From contig NZ_VJOO01000002.1 of the NCBI RefSeq assembly GCF_007556755.1, positions 1-64,000 of the forward strand: a stretch of 64,000 nt of DNA. Direction: 5' to 3'. The DNA comes from Tepidimonas fonticaldi. GTDB taxonomy: Bacteria > Pseudomonadota > Gammaproteobacteria > Burkholderiales > Burkholderiaceae_C. Shown in pieces: positions 8,931 to 18,673 of the stretch. Below the pieces are notes generated by a model. It did not search any database, was not told where the DNA came from, and saw only the letters and a program-made list of their open reading frames with translations. Every line of letters starts with the position of its first letter. Within the stretch, counting starts at the first letter, position 1. The translations under genes and the position numbers were made by a program.

Positions 8931-9057
8931 GTGAGGTCGATTCCGAATCGGGGGGACACCGGGAGTCCGTGTTGCACAACCGTCGCCCCGCCGGCACGGG
9001 GACGACCTGTGGTCCGTGTGCGCCAACCGCGCGAGCGGCTGTGCACCAAACGTATTC

Positions 9058-9063
9058 ATTATG
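9058..9063 (-). promoter_or_regulatory. Possible -10 (CATAAT) of the lipoprotein gene
   Basis: An AT-rich pocket about 130 bp upstream of the lipoprotein ATG contains minus-strand TTACATAAT. Beyond it lies the small dyad GGGTAAACCC. No well-spaced -35 is visible. The rest of 8931-9131 shows nothing else. Confidence 0.3.
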
Positions 9064-9131
9064 TAACCAACCCAGGGTTTACCCTTGTAAGCAATCGTAA
9101 CGTTTGCTACCGAAGTTGTCTGCCGCGCCCA

Positions 9132-10325
9132 TCAGGACACCGCATGCAGCCAGCCGGCCTCGAACCACTGCGCCAGCACGGCGCGGGCATCGTCGCTGGC
9201 GCGCCGCACCTCGTCGGCCGGCAGCTCGCGCGCATCGGCCAGCCGGCGCATCAAGCGGGCGTCGCGCCCGCGTGCGATCAGCGCCTCGCCATTGATGAAG
9301 ACATGGTGCTCGTCGTACGCCATGCGGGTGCGCCGGTCCAGCACGACGGCGCCCGGCGTCCACGGGACTTCGGCCGGCTCGAACCACACGCGCGGCTTGG
9401 GTTCGGTCAACACCTCGCCCAGGGCGCAGGCCAGCGCCCGCTCGTCCGCCACCAGGCGCTGCAACCCCTCGCGCGCAAAAGCCTGCAGGGCCGCCGGGAT
9501 GCGCGCGGGCTCGGTCGTAGCGGGCTGGCGGGGGTCGCGGTACAGGGCCTCGTCCTCGTGCTCGTCGGCCAGCCGCTGCACCAGCTCGGCCGCCAGCCCT
9601 CCGCGCTGCGGCACCCGGAATCCGATGGAATACGTCATGCAGTCGTCGCCCTCGGCCACCCCGTCGTGGGCCCAGCGCGGCGGCAGATAGAGCATGTCAC
9701 CGGGCTCCAGCACCCACTCCTGTTCGGGCTCGAAGCGCTGCAGAATCTTGCACGGCAGATCGGGCCGCAACGCCAGATCCCGCTGCCGGCCGATGCGCCA
9801 GCGGCGCCGCCCGCTGGCCTGCAGCAAAAAGACGTCGTAGCTGTCGTAGTGCGGCCCCACCCCGCCGCCGTCGCTGGCCCAGGAGATCATCACATCGTCC
9901 AGCCGGACGTCGGGCACGAAGCGAAAGCGCTGCATCAGCGCATGCACCCCGTCGTGGTGCAGGTCCACGCCCTGCACCAGCAGCGTCCAGCCCGGGCGCC
10001 GCAGCGGCGGCAGCGCGCGCTCGCCCCGCCGCGCACGGGGATCGAACGGCCCGTGCCGCAGCCGCCAGGTGTGGGCTGGGTCGCCGGCGTCGGGGTGCTG
10101 TTCGACCACGCGCGACTCCACGTCCTCGCGCGCGGCCAGCGCAAACAGCTCGGCGCGCGACAGCAGCGGGCGGAAGCCCGCCACCGCCTGCCGGATCAGC
10201 AGCGGGCGGCGCTGCCAGTGGCGCTGCATGAACTGCTCGGGCGTCAGCCCGCCGAGCAGCGGGGTCGGCTCGGACGGCTGGGGCCGGGGGAACGGAAAGG
10301 CGCTGGAGGGCGTGGGTCGTCTCAT
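9132..10325 (-). CDS. roxA: Cupin/JmjC-type ribosomal oxygenase (RoxA/YcfD-like)
   Basis: A 2-oxoglutarate/Fe(II)-dependent oxygenase; the E. coli homologue YcfD (RoxA) hydroxylates an arginine of ribosomal protein L16. The 397-residue protein has the early LLGGLTPEQFMQRHWQRRPLLIRQ region. The iron site is H-x-D in GPHYDSYDVFLLQ, with the distal histidine in YLPPRWAHDGVAEG. A winged-helix-like C-terminal region follows. The ATG at 10325 (MRRPTPSS) is preferred over one nine codons upstream, which would run into the neighbour's coding region. It is divergent from the FKBP gene with only 14 bp between start codons. Confidence 0.88.
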   Translation of the reverse strand: MRRPTPSSAFPFPRPQPSEPTPLLGGLTPEQFMQRHWQRRPLLIRQAVAGFRPLLSRAELFALAAREDVESRVVEQHPDAGDPAHTWRLRHGPFDPRARRGERALPPLRRPGWTLLVQGVDLHHDGVHALMQRFRFVPDVRLDDVMISWASDGGGVGPHYDSYDVFLLQASGRRRWRIGRQRDLALRPDLPCKILQRFEPEQEWVLEPGDMLYLPPRWAHDGVAEGDDCMTYSIGFRVPQRGGLAAELVQRLADEHEDEALYRDPRQPATTEPARIPAALQAFAREGLQRLVADERALACALGEVLTEPKPRVWFEPAEVPWTPGAVVLDRRTRMAYDEHHVFINGEALIARGRDARLMRRLADARELPADEVRRASDDARAVLAQWFEAGWLHAVS

Positions 10326-10339
10326 GGGACAATTGTCCG
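10326..10339. promoter_or_regulatory. Shared bidirectional -10 palindrome between roxA and the FKBP gene
   Basis: The whole 14-bp gap holds the perfect palindrome GGACAATTGTCC (10327-10338). Each strand reads GACAAT followed by exactly 6 nt and then the ATG of its gene. This predicts two leaderless mRNAs from one symmetric -10. Neither side has a good -35 or a Shine-Dalgarno. Confidence 0.5.
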
Positions 10340-10837
10340 ATGAAAATCGCACCCCCCTGCGTGGCCAGCCTGAGCTGGACCCTGAAGGACACCTTGGGCG
10401 ACGTGCTCGACGCCTCGGACGAGCCGGTGGAGTTTTTGGTCGGCGGCCGCGACCTGCTGGCCAGCATCAAGCAGGCCCTGGTCGGCCGTGGCCCGGGCGA
10501 CCGCGTGGAGCTGCACCTGGAGCCGAAGGACGCCTTTGGCGACTTCGACGACCAGTTGATCTATCTGGAGCCGCGCTCGGCCTTCCCGGCCGAGCTGGAG
10601 GTGGGCATGGCCTTCGAGGGGCTGCCCCCGGGTTGCACGCCGGACGCACCGCGCGACCGGCTGTATTTCGTCAGCGAAATCTACCCCGAGCACGTGGTGC
10701 TGGACGCCAACCACCCCCTGGCGGGCATGGCCCTGCGGCTGACGCTGCGGGTGCACGACGTGCGCGAGGCGACGGTGGACGAGGTCGGCCGCGGCAGCAC
10801 CGGCACGGGCTTTTTCCAGGTGCATTTGCGCGACTGA
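10340..10837 (+). CDS. FKBP-type peptidyl-prolyl cis-trans isomerase (SlyD/FkpB-like)
   Basis: A 165-residue cytoplasmic proline isomerase and chaperone of the SlyD/FkpB class. The split FKBP domain is visible: SWTLKDTLGDVLD and FLVGGRDLLASIKQALVG at the N-terminus, the flap with PKDAFGDFDDQLIYLEPRSAFP, and the return strand NHPLAGMALRLTLRVHDV. The His/Cys-rich metal-binding tail of E. coli SlyD is absent; the protein ends soon after the FKBP core. The start codon is fixed by the divergent roxA start 14 bp away. It stands alone and is followed by convergent dut. Confidence 0.85.
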   Translation: MKIAPPCVASLSWTLKDTLGDVLDASDEPVEFLVGGRDLLASIKQALVGRGPGDRVELHLEPKDAFGDFDDQLIYLEPRSAFPAELEVGMAFEGLPPGCTPDAPRDRLYFVSEIYPEHVVLDANHPLAGMALRLTLRVHDVREATVDEVGRGSTGTGFFQVHLRD

Positions 10838-10895
10838 CGGCGCAATCCACTGCGCGGCTGAACGCCCTGCACCCCGGGCCCGGAACGGGGAACGA

Positions 10896-11345
10896 TCACG
10901 CGCGGCCGGTGGAGCCGTAGCCGCCCTCGCCGCGCGCCGTCGCCTCGGCAAATGCCTCGACCACACGGAACTGCGCCTGCACCACCGGCACGATGACGAG
11001 CTGCGCAATGCGCTCCAACGGCTCGATGGTGAACGGCACGGGACTGCGGTTCCAGGCGCTGACCATGAGCTGCCCCTGGTAGTCGCTGTCGATCAGCCCG
11101 ACCAGATTGCCCAGCACCAGACCGTGTTTGTGGCCCAGACCGGAGCGCGGCAGGATCAGCGCCGCGTAGCCGGGGTCGGCCAAATGGATGGCCAGCCCCG
11201 TGGGCACCAGTTGCCAGGCGTTGGGCGCCAGCGTCAGCGGGGCATCCAAGCAGGCGCGCAGGTCCAGCCCGGCGCTGCCCGGTGTGGCGTAGGCGGGCGG
11301 CTGTGCGTGCAGCCGGGGATCGAGGATCTTGACGTCGACGTGCAT
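10896..11345 (-). CDS. dut: Deoxyuridine 5'-triphosphate nucleotidohydrolase (dUTPase)
   Basis: It hydrolyses dUTP to dUMP and pyrophosphate, keeping uracil out of DNA and feeding dTMP synthesis. The 149-residue protein has all five trimeric dUTPase motifs: [35 protein letters not shown] and the C-terminal [10 protein letters not shown]. The ATG at 11345 ([12 protein letters not shown]) matches family N-termini; the upstream extension in the same frame is Arg/Pro-rich antisense noise. It lies 49 bp downstream of dctM on the same strand, so read-through from the TRAP operon is possible, though functionally unrelated. Confidence 0.95.
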   Translation of the reverse strand: MHVDVKILDPRLHAQPPAYATPGSAGLDLRACLDAPLTLAPNAWQLVPTGLAIHLADPGYAALILPRSGLGHKHGLVLGNLVGLIDSDYQGQLMVSAWNRSPVPFTIEPLERIAQLVIVPVVQAQFRVVEAFAEATARGEGGYGSTGRA

Positions 11346-11394
11346 GGGGATGGCATGCGCGGGGCGGCACCGGCCTCGGGCCGCCCCGGCGGGG

Positions 11395-13179
<1,785 letters not shown>

Positions 13180-13193
13180 GGTCGTCTCGTCGC

Positions 13194-13811
13194 TCAGTGT
13201 TGGCGGGCCGCGGCGGCGACCTCTTCTTCATGGCGCTTCTCGGCCTCGGCGATGTCCTTGGCGAGCTGCTGCGCCTCGCTCGGGCCCGTATGCGCCAGCA
13301 CGTCGGGGCCGTGCCCGGTGAGGAAGGCGATGCGCTTGATCAACTCGCTCACGCTCTGCAGAAACAGGATGACGAAGCCCACCGGGATGAGCAGATAGAC
13401 CGGCCAGCGAATCAGCCCCCCGGCGTTGGACGACATCTCACCGGACTGCCAGGCGCGCTCGAACAGCGGCCAGCCCAGCACCACCATCATGTAGCACAGC
13501 GGCAGGACGAAGACGAGGATGCCGACGATGTCGACCCAGTTGCGGGCACGGTCGGAAAAGCGGCTGGACACGAAGTCGATGCGCACATGGGCATTGCGCA
13601 AAAACGCGTACCCGCCACCGAGCAGAAAGACCGCCGCGAACAGATACCACTGGATCTCGAGGAAGGCGTTGGAGCTGAGGTCGAACGCCTTGCGCGAGAC
13701 GGCATTGGCGGCACTGATCAACGTGGTCAAGAGGATCAGCCACATGCCGAGCTTGCCGATGCGGTCGCTGATGGCATCGATCAGCCGAGAGAAGGTGAGC
13801 AGCGCTTGCAT
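13194..13811 (-). CDS. dctQ: TRAP transporter small permease (DctQ)
   Basis: The four-TM small membrane subunit that pairs with DctM. The 205-residue protein has FLEIQWYLFAAVFLLGGGYAFL and HVRIDFV, the conserved DctQ signature region, and hydrophobic segments near 25-45, 60-80, 100-120 and 145-170. A charged C-terminal tail of about 40 residues (KDIAEAEKRHEEEVAAAARQH) follows the last helix. The ATG at 13811 (MQALLTFSRL) gives a normal N-terminus. A terminator hairpin lies between dctP and this gene, so the permease should be expressed at a lower level than the binding protein. Confidence 0.92.
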   Translation of the reverse strand: MQALLTFSRLIDAISDRIGKLGMWLILLTTLISAANAVSRKAFDLSSNAFLEIQWYLFAAVFLLGGGYAFLRNAHVRIDFVSSRFSDRARNWVDIVGILVFVLPLCYMMVVLGWPLFERAWQSGEMSSNAGGLIRWPVYLLIPVGFVILFLQSVSELIKRIAFLTGHGPDVLAHTGPSEAQQLAKDIAEAEKRHEEEVAAAARQH

Positions 13812-13925
13812 TCCTATCCCCTGGTTCAGGGTCCCGAACGAGAAAGCCGGGCAGTATACCGACCAACCGGCACGGCCCGCAGGGCGTGCCGGTGCCGCCC
13901 GGCACCACACCCAACGGTCACCCAC

Positions 13926-13947
13926 AAAAAACCCCGCTTGCGCGGGG
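13926..13947 (-). terminator. Intra-operon terminator between dctP and dctQ
   Basis: On the minus strand a perfect 6-bp stem (13932-13937 with 13942-13947, loop of four) runs straight into six T residues (13931-13926). It lies 24 bp after the dctP stop and 115 bp before dctQ. Partial read-through would give more binding protein than permease. Confidence 0.85.
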
Positions 13948-13970
13948 CTGGGGATGACCGCCCTCGTCGA

Positions 13971-15050
13971 TTACAGCTTGGTGCCCTGCATGTAGCGGTC
14001 GAACGCCGCTTCCGGCAGGCGGAACCACAGGTTCTGGTCGCGACGGAAAGCCGCGTAGTCGCTGTAGATCTTCTTCCAGTTGGGGTTGGAGTTGCTCAGC
14101 TCGTCGTACAGCGCCATGGCCTGCTTGAAGGCCTCGTCCATCACCGTCTTCGGGAACGGCGCCACTTTGGTGCCAGCCGCGACCAGACGCTTGAGGGCCG
14201 CCGGGTTGCGCACGTCGTAGCGGGCCTGCATTTCGGCGTGGGCATAGGCCGCCGCCGACTCGACCATGGCCTTGTATTCGGCCGACAGGTCGTTGTAGGC
14301 CTTCTTGTTGATGTAGAAGTCGACCTGGGCGCCGCCCTCCCAGAAGCCCGGGTAGTAGTAGTTCTTGGCGACTTTGTTGAAACCCAGCTTCTCGTCGTCG
14401 TACGGCCCGATCCATTCGCAGGCGTCGATCGTGCCCTTTTCCAGCGCTTGGTAGATCTCGCCACCCGGAATGTTTTGCGACACGGCGCCCATGCGGCCCA
14501 GCACCTTGCCCGCGAAGCCGCCCATGCGGAACTTCAGGCCCTTGAAGTCGGCGGGGCCTTTGATTTCCTTGCGGAACCACCCGCCCATCTGGGCACCGGT
14601 GTTGCCGCCAGGGAAGTTGACGATGTTGTACTGGTCGTAGAACTCACGGAACAGCTTCAGGCCGTTGCCTTCGTAGTACCAGGCGGTCAGCTGACGGCTG
14701 TTCAGGCCGAACGGAATGGCTGTGCCGATGGCGAAAGTGTCATCTTTGCCAAAGTAGTAATACGCGCACGTGTGACCCGCCTCCACCGTGCCTTGCTGCA
14801 CCGCGTCCACCACGCCCAAGGCGGGCACCAGTTCACCCGGAGCATGCACCGTCACCTGGAACTTGCCACCGGACATCTCGCCGATCTTCTTGGCGAACAC
14901 GTCGGCCGCGCCGTGGATGGTGTCCAGCGACTTGGGAAAGCTGGAGGTCAGGCGCCAGCGGATCGTGGCCTGGGCATGCACCGCGGGGGCTGCGGCGGCC
15001 GCCAGGATGCCGGCCACGCCGGCGTGCTTGATGACGGAACGACGATCCAT
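13971..15050 (-). CDS. dctP: TRAP transporter solute-binding protein (DctP, TakP-like)
   Basis: The periplasmic receptor that delivers substrate to DctQM. The 359-residue precursor has an N-terminal export signal with twin arginines (MDRRSVIKHAGVAGILAAA) ending near AVHA-Q, so Tat or Sec export are both possible. The mature part carries the DctP fold with LTSSFPKSLDTIHGAADVFA, PFGLNSRQLTAWYY, GLKFRMGGFAGKVLGRMG, QALEKGTIDACEWIGPYDD and YYYPGFWEGGAQVDF. This set resembles the 2-oxoacid-binding TakP branch more than C4-dicarboxylate DctP; the ligand is inferred, not proven. The ATG at 15050 follows AAGGAG at good spacing. A terminator follows the stop. Confidence 0.92.
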   Translation of the reverse strand: MDRRSVIKHAGVAGILAAAAAPAVHAQATIRWRLTSSFPKSLDTIHGAADVFAKKIGEMSGGKFQVTVHAPGELVPALGVVDAVQQGTVEAGHTCAYYYFGKDDTFAIGTAIPFGLNSRQLTAWYYEGNGLKLFREFYDQYNIVNFPGGNTGAQMGGWFRKEIKGPADFKGLKFRMGGFAGKVLGRMGAVSQNIPGGEIYQALEKGTIDACEWIGPYDDEKLGFNKVAKNYYYPGFWEGGAQVDFYINKKAYNDLSAEYKAMVESAAAYAHAEMQARYDVRNPAALKRLVAAGTKVAPFPKTVMDEAFKQAMALYDELSNSNPNWKKIYSDYAAFRRDQNLWFRLPEAAFDRYMQGTKL

Positions 15051-15205
15051 GTAGGGAGACTCCTTGTGAATGGGTTGATGCCGCCACCAGCTCACGGGAC
15101 TCACGGGAGATTCGGAACCGGTCAGCACTGCGGACAGGAATATAGTGGAGGCCCACCGGCGACGACGGGGGTGTTTACCCTGAGAGCGGGGTTTTCGCGG
15201 GGAAT

Positions 15206-15222
15206 TTTGAATTTATTTCAAA
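15206..15222. promoter_or_regulatory. AT-rich dyad upstream of dctP
   Basis: TTTGAA-N5-TTCAAA forms a perfect 6-bp dyad in a conspicuously AT-rich island within 15200-15235, between dxs and dctP. On the minus strand TTGACG directly precedes it. A TATATT hexamer lies nearer dctP, around 15140. This is a candidate operator for the TRAP operon; no regulator gene is adjacent. Confidence 0.35.
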
Positions 15223-15279
15223 CGTCAAACAAATCGTCTCACGCCCCACGCTTGTGCACACGGGCCGCACATTGGCCGT

Positions 15280-17184
15280 TCAGGCGGCGGGATGCACCAC
15301 TTCGAGCACCGGCCGGGCCACCAGATGCGCACCGAAACGGTCGCGCACGCTGCGCTCGATCCCGGCCGCATCCAGCCCCAGCCGCGCCAGCAACAGCGCC
15401 GGGTCGCCGTGCTCGATGAAGCGATCGGGCAGGCCGAGCGGCAACACCGGCCGCAGCACGCCTTCGGCGGCGAGCAGCTCCATCACCGCGGCCCCGGCAC
15501 CGCCGGCGATGGCGCCCTCCTCCACCGTGACCAGCGCCTCGTGGTCGCGCGCCAACGCCAACACCAGGTCGCGGTCCAGGGGTTTGGCCCAGCGCATGTT
15601 GGCCACCGTCGCGCCCAGCGCCTCGGCTGCCTGCAGCGCCGGGTGCAGCAGGGTCCCGAAGGCCAGGATCGCCACCCCCCGGCCCCGTCGGCGCACCTCG
15701 CCCCGGCCGTAGGGCAGTGCCTGCGGCTCGCGCGGCAGGGCCGCGCCCACGCCCGCGCCGCGCGGGTAGCGCACCGCCACGGGATGCGGCTGTTCGTAGG
15801 CCGTGGTCAGCAGCTGGTAGCACTCCGCCTCGTCCGACGGACACGCGATGGCGACGTTGGGGATGCAGCGCAGGAACGGAATGTCGTACGCGCCGCAGTG
15901 GGTCGGACCGTCGGCACCGACGATGCCGGCACGGTCCAGCGCAAACACGACGGGCAAATTTTGCAGCGCCACGTCGTGGATGGCCTGGTCGTAGGCGCGC
16001 TGCAAAAAGGTGGAATAGATCGCCACCACGGGCTTGAGGCCCTCGCAGGCCAGCCCTGCGGCAAAGGTCACCGCATGCTGCTCGGCAATGCCGACGTCGT
16101 AATAACGGTCCGGAAAACGCCGGTGGAACTCCACCATGCCCGAGCCCTCGCGCATCGCGGGCGTGATGCCGATGAGCCGCTTGTCGCGCTCGGCCATGTC
16201 GCACAGCCACTGGCCGAACACGGCGCTGAAGGTGGGCTTGGGCGGCTGCGCCGGGGGGACGACGCCGACCTGCGGGTCGAACTTGCCCGGGCCGTGGTAG
16301 GTGATCGGGTCGGCCTCGGCCAGCTTGTAGCCCTGCCCCTTCTTGGTGACCACGTGCAGGAACTGCGGGCCCGCGCCGTCGTCGAGCAGGCGGCGGATGT
16401 TCTCCAGCGTGGGCACCAGCGATTCGAGGTCGTGCCCGTCGATGGGGCCGATGTAGTTGAAGCCGAACTTCTCGAACAGCGTCGCGGGCACGACCATGCC
16501 CTTGGCGTGCTCCTCGAAACGGCGGGCAAACTCCAGCAGCGGCGGGGCCACGCTGAGCACCTGCCGACCGACGCTGCGCGCCGCCGCGTAAAACCGCCCG
16601 CTCATGAGCTGCGCCAGATACCGGTTGAGCGCACCGACCGGCGGGCTGATCGACATGTCGTTGTCGTTGAGCACGACCAGCAGCGGGGCCTTGGTGACGC
16701 CCGCGTTGTTGAGCGCCTCGAACGCCATGCCGGCGGTCATGGCCCCGTCGCCGATCACCGCCACCGCGCGCCGGCGCTCGCCCTTGGCCTGGGCGGCCAG
16801 CGCCATACCCAGCGCGGCGGAGATGCTGGTGGACGAGTGCGCGGTGCCGAAGGCGTCGTACTCGCTTTCGCTGCGCACCGGAAAACCGCTGATGCCGCCG
16901 AGCTGGCGCAGGGTGTGCATGCGCTCGCGCCGGCGGGTCAAAATCTTGTGCGGATAGGTCTGGTGGCCGACATCCCACACCAGCCGGTCGTGCGGCGTGT
17001 CGAACACATAGTGCAGCGCGACCGTCAGCTCCACCGTCCCCAGGTTGGAGCTGAAGTGCCCGCCGGTGCGCGCCACGCTTTGCACCAGAAACTCGCGCAG
17101 CTCATCGGCCAGCGGTCGCAACTGGGGACGCGCCAGCCGGCGCAGATCGGCCGGCGAGTCGATGGACGAGAGCAATCCGTTCAT
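15280..17184 (-). CDS. dxs: 1-deoxy-D-xylulose-5-phosphate synthase
   Basis: A thiamine-diphosphate enzyme joining pyruvate and glyceraldehyde-3-phosphate, the entry step of the MEP isoprenoid pathway. The 634-residue length is typical (E. coli 620). Visible motifs are [18 protein letters not shown]-like (here [10 protein letters not shown]), the ThDP motif [18 protein letters not shown] with [14 protein letters not shown], and the transketolase C-terminal domain with VVTVEEGA-like [14 protein letters not shown]. The ATG at 17184 ([15 protein letters not shown]) matches family N-termini. It lies 22 bp after ispA, completing an xseB-ispA-dxs operon. Confidence 0.96.
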   Translation of the reverse strand: MNGLLSSIDSPADLRRLARPQLRPLADELREFLVQSVARTGGHFSSNLGTVELTVALHYVFDTPHDRLVWDVGHQTYPHKILTRRRERMHTLRQLGGISGFPVRSESEYDAFGTAHSSTSISAALGMALAAQAKGERRRAVAVIGDGAMTAGMAFEALNNAGVTKAPLLVVLNDNDMSISPPVGALNRYLAQLMSGRFYAAARSVGRQVLSVAPPLLEFARRFEEHAKGMVVPATLFEKFGFNYIGPIDGHDLESLVPTLENIRRLLDDGAGPQFLHVVTKKGQGYKLAEADPITYHGPGKFDPQVGVVPPAQPPKPTFSAVFGQWLCDMAERDKRLIGITPAMREGSGMVEFHRRFPDRYYDVGIAEQHAVTFAAGLACEGLKPVVAIYSTFLQRAYDQAIHDVALQNLPVVFALDRAGIVGADGPTHCGAYDIPFLRCIPNVAIACPSDEAECYQLLTTAYEQPHPVAVRYPRGAGVGAALPREPQALPYGRGEVRRRGRGVAILAFGTLLHPALQAAEALGATVANMRWAKPLDRDLVLALARDHEALVTVEEGAIAGGAGAAVMELLAAEGVLRPVLPLGLPDRFIEHGDPALLLARLGLDAAGIERSVRDRFGAHLVARPVLEVVHPAA

Positions 17185-17206
17185 GGCTATCCCCCTGTCG
17201 AAGCCG

Positions 17207-18139
17207 TCAATACCGGCGCTGCGCCACCCACCGCGCCAGCGCCGCCAGGCGTTGCGTCGGCTGTGCCGGCATGTCGTGCAAGGCCTGCAGGGCCTGCGCC
17301 AGCAGCGCCTGCGCATAGGCCCGCGCCGGCTCGACGCCCAGCAGCGAAACGAACGTGGGTTTATCGGCGGCGGCGTCCTTGCCCGCCGTCTTGCCCAGCG
17401 TGGCGGAGTCGGCCGTGGCATCGAGCACATCGTCGATCACCTGGAAGGCCAGGCCGAGTGCCCGGCCATAGCGGTCCAGCGCCGCCAGCACGGCGCCTGC
17501 CCCCCCGGCCGCCAACGCCCCCATGCGCACGCTGGCCAGCAACAGCGCACCCGTCTTGCGGCGGTGCATGTCCTCCAGCGCCGGCTGGTCCAGGCGCTGC
17601 CCGACCCCGGCCAGATCGATGGCCTGCCCGCCCGCCATGCCCGCCGCGCCGGACGCCACGGCCAGCTCCCGCGTCAGCGCCACGGCCAGCGCGGGCCGTG
17701 CCTGCGCCCAGGGCGGCGCGACCAGCCACTCGAAGGCCAGCGCCTGCAGCGCATCCCCCGCCAGCAAGGCCTGGGCCTCGCCGTAGCGCACATGGACGGT
17801 CGGCTTGCCCCGCCGCAGGACATCGTCGTCCATGCAAGGCAGGTCGTCGTGCACCAGCGAATAGGCGTGGATGAGCTCGACCGCCCCCGCCACCGACCAC
17901 ACGGGGGCGTCCACCGCCGGGTCGACATCGCCGGACACCGCCTCCCAGGCCGCCAGGGCCAGCAGCGGGCGCAACCGCTTGCCCCCGTCCAGCACGGCAT
18001 ACCGCATGGCATCGCCGAGCCCGGCCGGCGCATCGGCGGGCAGGTGCGCGTCCAAAAACGCCTCCATCTGCTCCAGGCGCCGCGCCATCCACTCCCCCAA
18101 TCCGGCCGCGGGCGCGGCCGGCAGCGCCACGTCCGTCAT
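17207..18139 (-). CDS. ispA: Polyprenyl (farnesyl/geranyl) diphosphate synthase
   Basis: It condenses isopentenyl and allylic diphosphates to make farnesyl diphosphate, the precursor of quinone side chains and undecaprenol. The 310-residue protein shows GGKRLRPLL and the first aspartate-rich motif in [23 protein letters not shown], and the second in [15 protein letters not shown] followed by the [15 protein letters not shown] loop. Its ATG overlaps the xseB stop by 4 bp (ATGA), indicating translational coupling. It precedes dxs on the same transcript. Confidence 0.95.
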   Translation of the reverse strand: MTDVALPAAPAAGLGEWMARRLEQMEAFLDAHLPADAPAGLGDAMRYAVLDGGKRLRPLLALAAWEAVSGDVDPAVDAPVWSVAGAVELIHAYSLVHDDLPCMDDDVLRRGKPTVHVRYGEAQALLAGDALQALAFEWLVAPPWAQARPALAVALTRELAVASGAAGMAGGQAIDLAGVGQRLDQPALEDMHRRKTGALLLASVRMGALAAGGAGAVLAALDRYGRALGLAFQVIDDVLDATADSATLGKTAGKDAAADKPTFVSLLGVEPARAYAQALLAQALQALHDMPAQPTQRLAALARWVAQRRY

Positions 18140-18402
18140 GCCCCGGGCTCCCACGGCCGGGTCTGCTGGCCATCCACCACGCGGATCTGTTGCTCGACCG
18201 CCTCCAGCCGCGAGCGGCAATACGCCAGCAGGGCCGAGGCGCGCTGGTACGCCCCGAGCAAATCGTCCAGCGGCATTTGCCCGGACTCCAGCCGCGCCAG
18301 CAGGGCTTCGAGCTCCTGCACCGCCGCCTCGTAGGTGCTGGGCAGCGGCTCGGGGGCCGCGTCGCTGTCGGCAACGGCGGGGGAGGATTTGGCGCGTGGC
18401 AT
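18136..18402 (-). CDS. xseB: Exodeoxyribonuclease VII small subunit
   Basis: The small subunit of the single-strand nuclease ExoVII, which partners XseA. With the start at 18402 (MPRAKSS) the protein is 88 residues. The XseB core is clear: [37 protein letters not shown] and [16 protein letters not shown]. Another ATG 10 codons upstream (18432) is equally weak in ribosome binding; family length favours neither strongly. It is first in the operon with ispA and dxs, coupled by a 4-bp overlap, and divergent from the 6S RNA/Rieske unit. Confidence 0.92.
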   Translation of the reverse strand: MPRAKSSPAVADSDAAPEPLPSTYEAAVQELEALLARLESGQMPLDDLLGAYQRASALLAYCRSRLEAVEQQIRVVDGQQTRPWEPGA

Positions 18403-18475
18403 ATCGGGATCCGTTGCGTCGGGGCGCGTCATGGGGGAGTGACGCCGTTTTTTGATCCGGCTCAAAAAGCCAATC

Positions 18476-18481
18476 ATTGTA
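18476..18481 (-). promoter_or_regulatory. -10 hexamer TACAAT of the xseB-ispA-dxs operon
   Basis: Minus-strand TACAAT lies 44 bp before the upper xseB start codon. It would give a leader of about 40-70 nt. A -35 is not obvious in the GC-rich upstream bases, which are shared with the divergent promoter. Confidence 0.45.
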
Positions 18482-18486
18482 GTGGG

Positions 18487-18516
18487 TTGCCCCGCCGACG
18501 GGGGTGGGGGTAGAAT
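18487..18516 (+). promoter_or_regulatory. Sigma-70 promoter of the structured RNA / Rieske unit
   Basis: TTGCCC (18487-18492) and TAGAAT (18511-18516) are separated by 18 nt. Transcription would begin near 18523, about 150 nt before the Rieske ATG. Confidence 0.6.
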
Positions 18517-18522
18517 CCGCCG

Positions 18523-18670
18523 TCCCCCGCGGCCTGGATATGTCCAGACTGGCGGGGGACAGTGCTTTCACCCCACAAGGAGGTGTGTTTCCCCAACCCC
18601 GCGCCGAACCGTCCCCACGTTTCTGTAGCGCTTGTACGCCCCGTCATCGGGGGAGTCTGAGGTCAGGATC
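18523..18670 (+). ncRNA. ssrS: Probable 6S RNA
   Basis: A non-coding stretch behind a good promoter that can fold as a 6S rod. The closing stem pairs CCTG (18533-18536) with CAGG (18664-18667), and CAGACT (18545-18550) with AGTCTG (18654-18659). A large bubble follows, with a small hairpin on its 3' side (CCCCG-TCAT-CGGGG, 18639-18652). An inner stem pairs ACAGTGCT (18559-18566) with AGCGCTTGT (18627-18635, one bulge). The segment TTTCACCCCACAAG near 18566 resembles TTTCATACCACAAG of E. coli 6S RNA. 6S RNA binds sigma-70 RNA polymerase. The length (about 150 nt) is slightly short and the 3' end is uncertain. A cis-acting leader of the Rieske gene is the main alternative. Confidence 0.55.
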
Positions 18671-18673
18671 ATC

